In this document: piece after piece, positions 34,484-42,784 of the stretch
Numbering within the stretch: position 1 is the stretch's first letter
Layout: every line of letters starts with the position of its first letter
Origin: Alteriqipengyuania lutimaris
GTDB lineage: Bacteria > Pseudomonadota > Alphaproteobacteria > Sphingomonadales > Sphingomonadaceae
Direction: 5' to 3'
Assembly (NCBI RefSeq): GCF_003363135.1
Contig: NZ_QRBB01000001.1
Span: forward strand, 2,640,501 to 2,704,500
DNA: 64,000 bases
Notes under the pieces: model-generated
Database searches by the model: none
What the model was told of the DNA's origin: nothing
Seen by the model: the letters and a program-made list of their open reading frames with translations, nothing else
Position numbers and translations under genes: made by a program

Positions 34484-37293
34484 CCTGGCGCCCGGCCGTC
34501 ACCATTCGCGCTGCGACCTTCTTCCTGATCGGCGGGGTCACCAGCAAGCTGTTCTACTGGGTCGTCGGCCTCGCCGGCTTCCTGCTCGCAGTCATCTTTT
34601 CGGCGCGCTTCTACACCGAAGTGCTCTGGTTCGACGAGCTGGGCTATCTCGAGGTGTATCTGACCGTCGTGAAGACCAAGATCTGGATGGGCGTGGTGCC
34701 CTTCCTGTTCATGGCGGGCCTGGTGGCGGGCAACATGGCGCTCGCCTTCAAGCTTGCGCGGGTGGACCGGATCATCTCGGCGGACGAGCGCCGGGTCGAT
34801 GCGTGGCGACGGGCCTTCGAGCCCTATTTCTGGCCCCTGACGATCACCGTCTCGCTCATCTGCGGGCTGGTCGTCGGGTTGCAGACCTATCCCCACTGGC
34901 AAACCTACATCCTCTGGGCGAACCGCCTCGAGTGGGGGCGGAACGATCCACAGTTCGGCCGCGACCTCAGCTATTTCATGTTCGAGCTGTCGCTGCATGT
35001 CCTGATCAACCACTGGCTGTTCGTCTGCGTCCTCGTGACGTTGATCCTCACGCTCCTCACCAGCTACATCTTCGGCGGCATCCGCCCTCAGGCTCCGAAC
35101 TCGATGCTGCCGTTCCAGGTCAACCTGCACCTGTCGGCGCTGGTCTTCGCGCTGATGGCGCTGATCGGCTGGGGCATGCTGCTGGAGCTGCATCTTCTCA
35201 GCTATTCCGAGCGCGGCGTGGTGACGGGGCTGGGTTTCACCGATTCGAATGCCAGCCTGCTCGCCTACAAGTTCGTGGCCGCGGCGGTCGTGTCGGGCTT
35301 CGTGATGTTCCAGGTGAACATCCGCCGCCCCGGTTACATCATTCCGACGATCGTCATCGTTTACCTGATCCTCGTCGGCCTTTCGATCGTGCGGTTCTAT
35401 CCGAACCTTTTCCAGCTCATCATCGTCGAACCGCAGGAGCTGGAGCGCGAAGAATCCTACATCGAGGATCACCTGCAATTCACCCGCTACGGCTTCGGGC
35501 TCGATCAGGTCGAACGCCGCACCGCCAGTGTGGCGGACACCGGCAAGCTCGAGACGATCCATAACGACCGCCGCCTGCTTGAGACGCTGCGGCTGTGGGA
35601 TCCTGCGACGCTGCTGATCAACTTTCGCGAATTGCAGGCATTCAGAGCCTACTACGATTTCAAGGACATCGACGTCGACCGATACCTCGTCGACGGCGAG
35701 ATGCAGCCGGTGATGATCGCCGCGCGCGAACTCGATACCGAACAGTTGCCCGAACAGTCGCGCCGGTGGCAGTCCGAGCACCTGATCTACACGCACGGCT
35801 ACGGCCTGGTTTCGGCAGCCGTCGCCGGAGCGACCGAGGCGGGCATGCCGCAGTTTTTGACCTCGGACATTCCGACCGGGGGCAGCGGGCCGACCTTCGT
35901 ACGCAATCCGCAAATCTATTTCGGCGAAAGCTCCCCCGAATTCTCGATCGTGAACAGCAAGACGATCGAGCTCGGCAGGCCGCGCGAAGGACGCAGCTTC
36001 GCCAAGCACGAATACGCCGCCGACACGGGCGTGAAGATCGACGGGCTGTTTTCCCGCTTGCTGTTCGCGATCAATTTCTGGGACATCAGGCTGGCGCTGA
36101 CCACCCTGCTCTCCGACGACAGCCGCGTTCTCTATCACCGCAACGTGCGCGAGCGCGTGCAGCGCGTCGTGCCCTTCCTGGAAGTCGATGCCGATCCATA
36201 CCCGATCGCTGCCGACGGGCGGATCAAGTGGGTTGTCGATTGCTACACCACCAGCGACATGATGCCCTATTCCAAGCGCATCAATCTCAGCGACTTCTCC
36301 CAGGTCTTTCAGGGCAAGCAGGAGAGCGCAGGGATCATCCCCGCGGAATTCGTCCGCCTGCTGGAACGGCGCACCAACCGCGCAAACTATGTCCGTGGAA
36401 GCGTCAAGGCGGTCGTCGACGCCTACGACGGCAGCGTGGAGCTATACGTCACCGATCCGTCCGATCGGGTGCTACAGGCATGGCGCAACGCCTTTCCGGA
36501 GGTGTTCAAGCCGGTCGAACAAGCGAGCGCGCGGCTGCAGGACCATTTCCGCTATCCGCAGGACCTGTTCCAGATCCAGTCGGTGATCTGGGCGGATTAC
36601 CACATGCGCGCGAGCGACGCCTATTACACCCGCGAAGGCGCATGGCGGATCCCCAAGGATGCGGACTACATCTCGCTGCGGCGCGAGCGCGCCCGGCCGG
36701 ATCACGAACAGCGCAACGTGGATTTGCGGCCCTACTGGCTGCGAACGCGCTTCCCCCAGCGCTCCGAGCCAGAATTCGCGATCGTCCAGCCCTTCACGCC
36801 CGAGAACCGCAACGTCCTGTCGGGCTATCTGGTGGGGGGAAGCGACCGAGACCGGCTCGGCAAGCTGATCTCCTACAGCTTCCCGCCCGATGCGACCGTC
36901 ATCGGCCCCGCGCAGGCGCAAGCGCGGATCGATCAGGACGAGCGGGTTTCGGCATGGATGACGCTGCGCATGCAGTCCGGATCGCGCGTATCGCGCGGAC
37001 GCCTGCTCACCATCCCGCTCGATAACGCCATTCTCTACCTGCAGCCGCTGTTCGTGCAGGCCGACAAATCGAGCGTGTCCGAGCTGCTCGGCGCGCAGCT
37101 CGCCAGTGTGCCCGAGCTCAAGCAGGTCGTGATCGTCTTCGGCGACCGGGTGCTGATGCGCCCGACATTGAAGCAGGCGGTCGCCGCCCTGATGGGCGAC
37201 GAGCCGGACGCGACACGAAGCGGAGAAAAACCGCTGCCCTCCGACGCCCCCCAACCCACCGATGACGCCAGTTCCACCGAGCCTGAAAGGTAG
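34480..37293 (+). CDS. UPF0182 family large membrane protein
   Basis: 937 residues from the ATG at 34480, overlapping the DUF2254 stop by ATGA. Seven or so membrane segments occupy residues about 10-310 (FFLIGGVTSKLFYWVVGLAG; SLICGLVVGLQTYPHWQTYI), with the signature LWFDELGYLEVY. The rest is a large extracytoplasmic region (HLIYTHGYGLVSAAVAGATE; TGVKIDGLFSRLLFAINFWD; YPQDLFQIQSVIWADYHM). UPF0182 proteins are best known in actinobacteria and cyanobacteria; the function is unknown. A Pro/Ser/Glu tail ends the protein. It is the largest member of the cluster. Confidence 0.9.
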   Translation: MTWRPAVTIRAATFFLIGGVTSKLFYWVVGLAGFLLAVIFSARFYTEVLWFDELGYLEVYLTVVKTKIWMGVVPFLFMAGLVAGNMALAFKLARVDRIISADERRVDAWRRAFEPYFWPLTITVSLICGLVVGLQTYPHWQTYILWANRLEWGRNDPQFGRDLSYFMFELSLHVLINHWLFVCVLVTLILTLLTSYIFGGIRPQAPNSMLPFQVNLHLSALVFALMALIGWGMLLELHLLSYSERGVVTGLGFTDSNASLLAYKFVAAAVVSGFVMFQVNIRRPGYIIPTIVIVYLILVGLSIVRFYPNLFQLIIVEPQELEREESYIEDHLQFTRYGFGLDQVERRTASVADTGKLETIHNDRRLLETLRLWDPATLLINFRELQAFRAYYDFKDIDVDRYLVDGEMQPVMIAARELDTEQLPEQSRRWQSEHLIYTHGYGLVSAAVAGATEAGMPQFLTSDIPTGGSGPTFVRNPQIYFGESSPEFSIVNSKTIELGRPREGRSFAKHEYAADTGVKIDGLFSRLLFAINFWDIRLALTTLLSDDSRVLYHRNVRERVQRVVPFLEVDADPYPIAADGRIKWVVDCYTTSDMMPYSKRINLSDFSQVFQGKQESAGIIPAEFVRLLERRTNRANYVRGSVKAVVDAYDGSVELYVTDPSDRVLQAWRNAFPEVFKPVEQASARLQDHFRYPQDLFQIQSVIWADYHMRASDAYYTREGAWRIPKDADYISLRRERARPDHEQRNVDLRPYWLRTRFPQRSEPEFAIVQPFTPENRNVLSGYLVGGSDRDRLGKLISYSFPPDATVIGPAQAQARIDQDERVSAWMTLRMQSGSRVSRGRLLTIPLDNAILYLQPLFVQADKSSVSELLGAQLASVPELKQVVIVFGDRVLMRPTLKQAVAALMGDEPDATRSGEKPLPSDAPQPTDDASSTEPER

Positions 37294-37299
37294 CGCCCT

Positions 37300-37818
37300 A
37301 TGCTTACAATTGTTCTGATTCTGGCGATTGTCGTCATCCTCGCCAGCCTGATCGTGGCAGCGCTGCGCCGCCACGACAGCAACAACTATTTCGATCAGGA
37401 TCGCCAGCCGTTCTATGCCGAGCCGGACCGGCTCGTGGAGGGCGGGCTGCTCTATTCCCAGAAGGATTACGAGACCAAGGAAGCGCACACCTACACGGTC
37501 ACGCCTGCCGGCGAAGCGGGGCTGCGCGCTTGGCTGAGAGAGCCGAACAACGACCCCGGCTTGCTGATGCTGAACTATGCCGGGATCGTCGAACCCAAGG
37601 AAGCAAGGGAGCTCGCGACGAGCCGACGGCCGATCCATACGGCGCGCAAGGCGGAATACGAGCGGCTGGAGCAGCTGCTCATCAATCGCCCCGAGTGGCG
37701 ATACGCGCTTGCCGCAAGCCGTCTCGGCATCCGGTTCGAGCGCGCGTGTCTCGGCTTCTGGGACGGTATCGCTGCGGAGCATTCGCCCGGGTCCGAACCT
37801 TCCGAGAAGGGAGACTGA
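37300..37818 (+). CDS. Membrane-anchored PadR-like protein, copy 1
   Basis: 172 residues, 6 bases after UPF0182. One N-terminal membrane helix (residues 2-22) followed by RRHDSNNYFDQDR, then a segment like the wing and C-terminal part of PadR regulators: FYAEPDRLVEGGLLYSQ (38-54), YTVTPAGEAGLRAWLREP (65-82), and a helical end with RLGIRFERACLGFWDGI. The first helices of the winged-helix HTH are missing; the membrane segment stands in their place. DNA binding is therefore doubtful; a membrane sensor or protein-interaction role is inference. The next gene is a paralogue. Confidence 0.78.
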   Translation: MLTIVLILAIVVILASLIVAALRRHDSNNYFDQDRQPFYAEPDRLVEGGLLYSQKDYETKEAHTYTVTPAGEAGLRAWLREPNNDPGLLMLNYAGIVEPKEARELATSRRPIHTARKAEYERLEQLLINRPEWRYALAASRLGIRFERACLGFWDGIAAEHSPGSEPSEKGD

Positions 37819-37821
37819 GGC

Positions 37822-38445
37822 ATGCTCATCATCATCCTGATCATCGCCTGCATCTTCATCTTGCTGGCCTATCTCGTCGTGACCGTGAGGCGGCACGACA
37901 AGAACGCCTATGCCGATCGCGATCGCGATCCCTTCTACAGCGAAATGGCGCGGCTCGCCGCCGCAGGCCTGCTCTACGAGGAAGAGGAGCGCCGGGTCGG
38001 CCGCCCGCGCCATTCCTTCATCGTGACGCCCGCCGGGGAGGCCGCGCTACGCACATGGCTGCGCGAACCGTTGAACGATCCGGGGCTGCTGCGGCTCTAT
38101 TTCGCCGGGATAGTCGGCCCTGCCGATGTCGTCGCGCTGGCCCGCGAACAGGCTGCGAAGTGCCGCGAACGGATCGAGAAGTTCGACCGGGTAGAAGACC
38201 TCTTCGGGCGCAAGAAGGGGTGGGACGAGGAACGCGACCACCTCTCGCTGGTGCGGCGCTTCGAAAGCTTCTGTCTCGACTTCTGGGAGGAGCAGATCGC
38301 GCAGCCGCTCAACGCCCAACTCTTCGCCGATGACGGCGGCGAAAACGAACTCTCTTCGCACCTCGAAGAGACATCCGGGGAGGATCCGGAGACCAGAGGC
38401 CCACAGAAAACCGAGGGCCAAGACGAGGAGCCAAAGGACGACTGA
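37822..38445 (+). CDS. Membrane-anchored PadR-like protein, copy 2
   Basis: 207 residues, tandem paralogue of the previous gene (3-base gap). Residues 2-22 are a membrane helix; RRHDKNAYADRDRDPFYSEM then matches copy 1 in register (RRHD at 23-26, PFY at 37-39, GLLY at 49-52, TPAG at 69-72, TWLREP). The middle helix differs (VEDLFGRKKGWDEERDHLSL) and an acidic tail (SGEDPETRGPQKTEGQDEEP) is added. The shared positions show duplication followed by divergence, so the pair may work as a heterodimer. Confidence 0.78.
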   Translation: MLIIILIIACIFILLAYLVVTVRRHDKNAYADRDRDPFYSEMARLAAAGLLYEEEERRVGRPRHSFIVTPAGEAALRTWLREPLNDPGLLRLYFAGIVGPADVVALAREQAAKCRERIEKFDRVEDLFGRKKGWDEERDHLSLVRRFESFCLDFWEEQIAQPLNAQLFADDGGENELSSHLEETSGEDPETRGPQKTEGQDEEPKDD

Positions 38446-38484
38446 CGATCTCGACCAGCTTCGAATTCAACACAGGAGAAAGCC

Positions 38485-40545
38485 ATGACACATGCAAGAT
38501 CACGTATCGTTTCATCCATCAGCTTCAGCCTGGCGCTCTGCCTCGCGGCCTGCGGGCAAGCCGGGTCCGCCGAACAGCCGGACGATTCCGGCGAGGCAGG
38601 CAATGCGCAGCAGGAGAGCGATCCGCTGGTCCGGCAGGATAGCGAGGTGACGCGCGAGACGAGCACGGCCGACATTGTGCGTGATTCTTCCGAGACGGGG
38701 GAGCTGCAGGACGTGCAGGCGATCGAGCTGTTCACCGGCGACACCGCGCAGCCCGATCCCGCCAGGGGCATTTATCAGAAGGGGCGCGGATCGACCGCGC
38801 GTATCCAGTCCTCCGGTACGGGCAATGCGGCGGCCATCCGCCAGGCCGACGAGACGGGTGACGGCGCCGATGGATCATCCGCCACCATCGCCCTCGGCAA
38901 CGACAGCAAGCTGGCCAACAATAGCACCGCCTACATCGACCAGCGCGGCGACAAGGGTGTCGTCTCGATCAACCTGCAGGGCGATTCCAATGTCTCTTTC
39001 GGTCGCCAGCACGCCAACCTCTCGGGCAGCGGAACCGGCGCGGAACAGGTGCACACACTGGCGGGCAACGGACATCGCAGCGAAATCATCCAGACGGCAG
39101 AAGCAGCGACTGCGGATGTGACGCTTTCGCAGGGCGCCAACAGCACCGGACTGGTGCAACAGGCACAGGCCGCTTCGAAGGCGTCGATCGCGATCAAGAA
39201 CGGGCCTGGCAGCCAAGGCAAGGTCGTGCAGGCGGGCAATGGCCGCGGCAATAGTGCCGATATCGACATTGACGGCGCCCGCAACGACACCGAAATCACC
39301 CAGCGCTCGGACGACGGGCGGCAGGAAGGATCGGTCTCGCAGACGGGCGAAGAGTCCAAGGTGCAGATCGTGCAGGACGGCACCGGCGGCAACGTCAGCT
39401 CGATCAACCAGAACGGAGCCGACGGCAATGCCCTGATCCTGCAACAGCAATCGCCCGCCAACAAAGCGCAGATCGACCAGGAAGGCGCTTCTTCGCGCAG
39501 CCTCGAGGGCACGATCCGCCAGACGGGATCGGGCGGTCGGAACGAAGCCGATATCGACCAGACCGGGCAATCGCAGAGCGCTGTCATCCGTCAGGACGGT
39601 ACAGGCGGCGGCAGCGTCGCCGGGATCGACCAGTCGACCGACGGGACCGACGAGAACGAGGCGCTCGTCGAACAGACCGTCGACGCGCAATCGGGTACCG
39701 ACACGGTCGATATCGATCAGGGCGGCAGCGCGAACAGCGCCAGAGTCAAGCAGAGGCGCACCGACGGCGGCACGGGCAGCAATGCGACGATCACGCAACC
39801 CGGCGTGCGCGGGATGGCTATTATCGAACAGGACGGACCTTCGCTGAAAGGGCAGGTCGACCTGAACGGAAATTCCAACGAGGGCCGCATCCGCCAGAAG
39901 GGATCAGGTGGCGCCAGCGAAGCGTCGATCAAGACGGGCACCGGGACCGACAACAACACGGCCGAGATCAAGCAGAACAGCGGCGGCCTCGTCGCGTCGA
40001 TCGACCAGATATCTCCCGGCAACTCGGCCACGATCGAGCAGGACAACCCCTCGCCCTCGCAAGGGACGGTCGAGGCGGATATCGATCAGAGCGCCGACGT
40101 GCAGAACAGTGCGGCGATCCTGCAATCGGGATCGGGAACGGTGCGAACCGCAACGCTCGCGCAGTCGGGGCGAGAGAACGACGGCCGGATCGAACAGTCA
40201 GGTGCCGGCAACCAGGTGACCGCCAACGTCCAGATGGGCGGCGATCTCAACGTGGTGAAGCTGATACAGAATGCGCAGGGCAGCGGATCGGTACAGGCCC
40301 AGTTGCAGCAGCAGGGCGACGACAACGAGATGAGCTTCCGCCAGCAGGGAAGCGCTCTCGGCGCAACGCTGTCGCAGGATGGCAACGGCAACACGATCGA
40401 CGTCAGCCAGAGCGGCAGCGGCTACGACATTTCCATCATGCAGAAGGGGGACAATAACCGTTTCCGGATATCCTACTCCGGACCCAGCGAGGGTGGCGGA
40501 GGCTTCTCCGTGACGCAGACCGGAGGCGAAACGCGTGAAGAGTAG
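38485..40545 (+). CDS. Curlin-repeat lipoprotein
   Basis: 686 residues. Lipoprotein signal with lipobox LAAC (Cys23) and no Asp at +2, so outer-membrane sorting is likely. After an acidic linker (to about residue 100) come roughly two dozen imperfect repeats of about 18-24 residues of the curlin type, alternating I-x-Q with G-x-x-N: NSAAILQSGSG, TATLAQSGREND, GRIEQSGAGNQVTANVQM, ATLSQDGNGNTIDVSQSGSG. Curlin repeats form stacked amyloid strands in CsgA/CsgB. Here they are lipid-anchored and far longer than in CsgA. GC content and codon use are as in neighbours. AGGAGA precedes the ATG. No csgG-like secretion gene is in the window. Confidence 0.82.
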   Translation: MTHARSRIVSSISFSLALCLAACGQAGSAEQPDDSGEAGNAQQESDPLVRQDSEVTRETSTADIVRDSSETGELQDVQAIELFTGDTAQPDPARGIYQKGRGSTARIQSSGTGNAAAIRQADETGDGADGSSATIALGNDSKLANNSTAYIDQRGDKGVVSINLQGDSNVSFGRQHANLSGSGTGAEQVHTLAGNGHRSEIIQTAEAATADVTLSQGANSTGLVQQAQAASKASIAIKNGPGSQGKVVQAGNGRGNSADIDIDGARNDTEITQRSDDGRQEGSVSQTGEESKVQIVQDGTGGNVSSINQNGADGNALILQQQSPANKAQIDQEGASSRSLEGTIRQTGSGGRNEADIDQTGQSQSAVIRQDGTGGGSVAGIDQSTDGTDENEALVEQTVDAQSGTDTVDIDQGGSANSARVKQRRTDGGTGSNATITQPGVRGMAIIEQDGPSLKGQVDLNGNSNEGRIRQKGSGGASEASIKTGTGTDNNTAEIKQNSGGLVASIDQISPGNSATIEQDNPSPSQGTVEADIDQSADVQNSAAILQSGSGTVRTATLAQSGRENDGRIEQSGAGNQVTANVQMGGDLNVVKLIQNAQGSGSVQAQLQQQGDDNEMSFRQQGSALGATLSQDGNGNTIDVSQSGSGYDISIMQKGDNNRFRISYSGPSEGGGGFSVTQTGGETREE

Positions 40546-40804
40546 CACACTCCTGGGGGCCGCGGCGTTGCTGTTTTCAACGGCATCGTCGGGGCCCGCC
40601 ACCTGCGACGGTGCGCGCGGCGCGTTCTGCGCCGACGCGGGATCCGCCAATCAGGGACTCATCATCACGCGAACCGCCCGGATCGAGTTCGAAATCGGCG
40701 AAAGCGAGCTGCGCCTGACCATCGACGACACCCGGTCTGGCGCCAAGACTATCCTCGATCTTCCGTCCGTGAGTCCGGGCGAGACTGGGGAAAGCCCGCG
40801 CTGA
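40535..40804 (+). CDS. Small secreted protein after the curlin-repeat lipoprotein
   Basis: 89 residues from a GTG at 40535, overlapping the previous gene by 11 bases. Signal peptide of about 20 residues (STLLGAAALLFSTASSGPAT), two Cys in a short loop (TCDGARGAFCADA), then a strand-rich half (IITRTARIEFEIGESELRLT, then IDDTRSGAKTILDLP). No family recognised. Size, periplasmic location and position recall the small curli chaperones CsgC/CsgH, but no sequence motif supports this. The real end of the cluster is here; the next gene is convergent. Confidence 0.6.
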   Translation: MKSSTLLGAAALLFSTASSGPATCDGARGAFCADAGSANQGLIITRTARIEFEIGESELRLTIDDTRSGAKTILDLPSVSPGETGESPR

Positions 40805-40892
40805 TCGCGCTGATCCGCACGATTGCCGCTCGACAATGTCGATCCTCTGGGTCGAGCCTCGGGAGAGTCGCGGCGGACTTCCCGAGCGGATG

Positions 40893-42209
40893 TCACTCGG
40901 CCGGGACGGGGTGCGACGGCATGATGCCGCTCGTCCTTTGTCGCCGGGCGCGCAGCATCCATGCGGCCATCGTCAACACGCAGACTGCCCAGAAGATCGC
41001 TACGAAGGGTGCCGCATTGCCCAGGGCGAGGCGCGCCGCCAGTGTCGCGATCAGCCCTGCCGGGACGCCGATCACGAGACCCCACCAGCTCGCCCGGAGG
41101 TAGGTCGCTGGCTTCCCCGATCTCTCGCGCTTGTCGAACCAGACGAACGTCCCCGTCGCCACCACGACGGTCATCGCCAGTCCGAAGAGGATGTAGGCGA
41201 TCTTGACCGGCAGGCCGCCGAAATTGCCGAAATGCAGATTGTAGGTGGACGCGGCGAGCTGCTGCCCCACCGTGCCGTCCGCCATGCCGACAGTGCCATG
41301 GAATTCGCCGTCGCCCGAGAATGCGTAGTATTCGCCGAAGATCAGACGGCGGGGGTGTTCGCCCACGATCTGCATGTGCTGGCCCGGGGTGCCGGGATCA
41401 TGCAGGATGACGTAGTAGGGGAGAACCTCGGGATATTCGCGCTCCATGAAGGCGAGTGCAGTCCGCGCGTCCGGGACCGGCCCGGGCGAAGCATCGCCCT
41501 CCGGCTCGCTGCCGAAAACGGGCGCAAGCGCGGCGGCGCTGTCTCCGCCATAGGCTGACATGGCGAGGCCCGAGCCCGAGATGTAGAACAGCCCGATCAT
41601 CGATCCCGTCAGCGCGATGGCGAGTGCGAATGGCAAGGTCCACACGGCCAGCCGGTTGTGCCAGTCGAGCGTCGCGACATCGTCCCCCCGGCGGGCGCGC
41701 AGACGGAACGCGTCGCGGAAGATGCGCGGGTGCGCAACGATGCCGGAGATCGCCAGAGCGACCAGCATGGCGCCGAACATGCCCACCAGCGACATGCCGA
41801 TCATCGCGGGTAGGTTCAGCCGGTAATGCAGCGCGAGCAGGAATTCGGCCCAGGCATTCTCTTCGGGTTTCGCGATCTGCCCCTGCGCATCGATATGGAC
41901 CGCCTGCGTATCGGTGGTGATCGTGGTGCGCGGCAGGGCCTCGGTCGGAAGGTGCACGTAGAGATGCGTCGTGGCCGGTCCGTCACTCTCGCTGGCGAGC
42001 ACGTTCTCGATGCCGCGCTGGACGTCGGCCGGCGCGATCTCGGTCATCTCGGGCGCGTCGCGCTGTTCGAGCCTCTGCCACTCCTCGTAGAGCACGATGG
42101 CGGTGCCGGTGGCGCAGATCAGGTAGAGCAGCGCGCAGCACACCAGGCCCAGCGCCGAGTGGGCGGAGATCGCCTTGCGAACCGTGTCCTTGGAAAACGC
42201 GACGGTCAT
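40893..42209 (-). CDS. PepSY-associated membrane protein, siderophore-iron reductase type
   Basis: 438 residues from the ATG at 42209 (MTVAFSKDTVRKAISAHSAL), overlapping the preceding stop by ATGA. Membrane segments near 18-40, 140-165, 195-220 and 345-430; periplasmic PepSY regions follow the first and third segments (DVQRGIENVLASESDGPATT; DARTALAFMEREYPE). Conserved His residues occur in ISAHSALG, ALHYRLNLP, DWHNRLAVW and YNLHFGNFGG, suggesting haem or metal ligands. Such proteins occur beside TonB siderophore receptors and are thought to reduce the imported iron. Confidence 0.85.
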   Translation of the reverse strand: MTVAFSKDTVRKAISAHSALGLVCCALLYLICATGTAIVLYEEWQRLEQRDAPEMTEIAPADVQRGIENVLASESDGPATTHLYVHLPTEALPRTTITTDTQAVHIDAQGQIAKPEENAWAEFLLALHYRLNLPAMIGMSLVGMFGAMLVALAISGIVAHPRIFRDAFRLRARRGDDVATLDWHNRLAVWTLPFALAIALTGSMIGLFYISGSGLAMSAYGGDSAAALAPVFGSEPEGDASPGPVPDARTALAFMEREYPEVLPYYVILHDPGTPGQHMQIVGEHPRRLIFGEYYAFSGDGEFHGTVGMADGTVGQQLAASTYNLHFGNFGGLPVKIAYILFGLAMTVVVATGTFVWFDKRERSGKPATYLRASWWGLVIGVPAGLIATLAARLALGNAAPFVAIFWAVCVLTMAAWMLRARRQRTSGIMPSHPVPAE

Positions 42210-42784
42210 ACAGTGCCTCCCTGTAACAGGAGAAACGGTGCCGAGACAGCAGCGAGGCCGAGCACCCAGCCCCATTGCGCGGCGCGGCGCGACATCATCA
42301 GCAGCGCGAAGGAGAGGATCGGCCATGCGAGGGGGACAGTTGCCAGAACCGCGACATTCCCGTCCGCCTCCGCGCCCCCGGCCAGCAGGATCAGCGCGCG
42401 CACGGCAAGCGCCAGCAGCACGCTCGCGCCCAATGCAAGCGGGCCGGCAAGCGTGAATGTCAGCCCGCCGGACCACCAGGCGGACGAAGCTTCGTCGTTG
42501 CCGCGATGGCTCGTCCTGACGGTTTTCGCCCGCGCCTTGCGGGCGGGTTTCGTCGCGGCGAAGGCCAGCGCGACGAACGCCGCGAAAGTCGCGACGAGCA
42601 CCGTGACCGCAATGCCCCACTCCCCGGCAGCGAGATCGCCCGCAACGAGCGCCGCGAGCAGCGTCGCCCATCCCGCGATGTTCAGCGGGCTTGAGCGGTC
42701 CGACCTGCCCCACGAGACGCGGAGCACGGCCACGCCGGCGATCGCCAGCGCAGACGCCAGCCAGATCGGAGCATCGCCACCCAT
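42206..42784 (-). CDS. Small membrane protein of the siderophore unit
   Basis: 192 residues with six hydrophobic segments (IWLASALAIAGVAVLRV; WATLLAALVAGDLAAGEWGI; VTVLVATFAAFVALAFA; FTLAGPLALGASVLLALAVR; VAVLATVPLAWPILSFALLM; WGWVLGLAAVSAPFLLLQ). It lies between receptor and PepSY reductase, with a one-base overlap at the receptor stop. Similar small membrane genes sit at this place in other iron-uptake operons; I cannot assign a specific family. Confidence 0.7.
   Translation of the reverse strand: MGGDAPIWLASALAIAGVAVLRVSWGRSDRSSPLNIAGWATLLAALVAGDLAAGEWGIAVTVLVATFAAFVALAFAATKPARKARAKTVRTSHRGNDEASSAWWSGGLTFTLAGPLALGASVLLALAVRALILLAGGAEADGNVAVLATVPLAWPILSFALLMMSRRAAQWGWVLGLAAVSAPFLLLQGGTV

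Noticed and set aside
34357..36138. 593-codon minus-strand open frame inside the UPF0182 gene
   Set aside because: It mirrors the codon pattern of the sense gene, with many His/Asp/Gln and no family motif, and has no ribosome site.
37300..38445. Ordinary PadR transcription regulators
   Set aside because: The first helices of the winged-helix domain are absent and a hydrophobic helix occupies the N-terminus in both copies.
42210..42713. N-terminal extension of the PepSY gene
   Set aside because: It overlaps the small membrane protein gene in another phase; the ATG at 42209 gives the normal PepSY N-terminus and an ATGA overlap.
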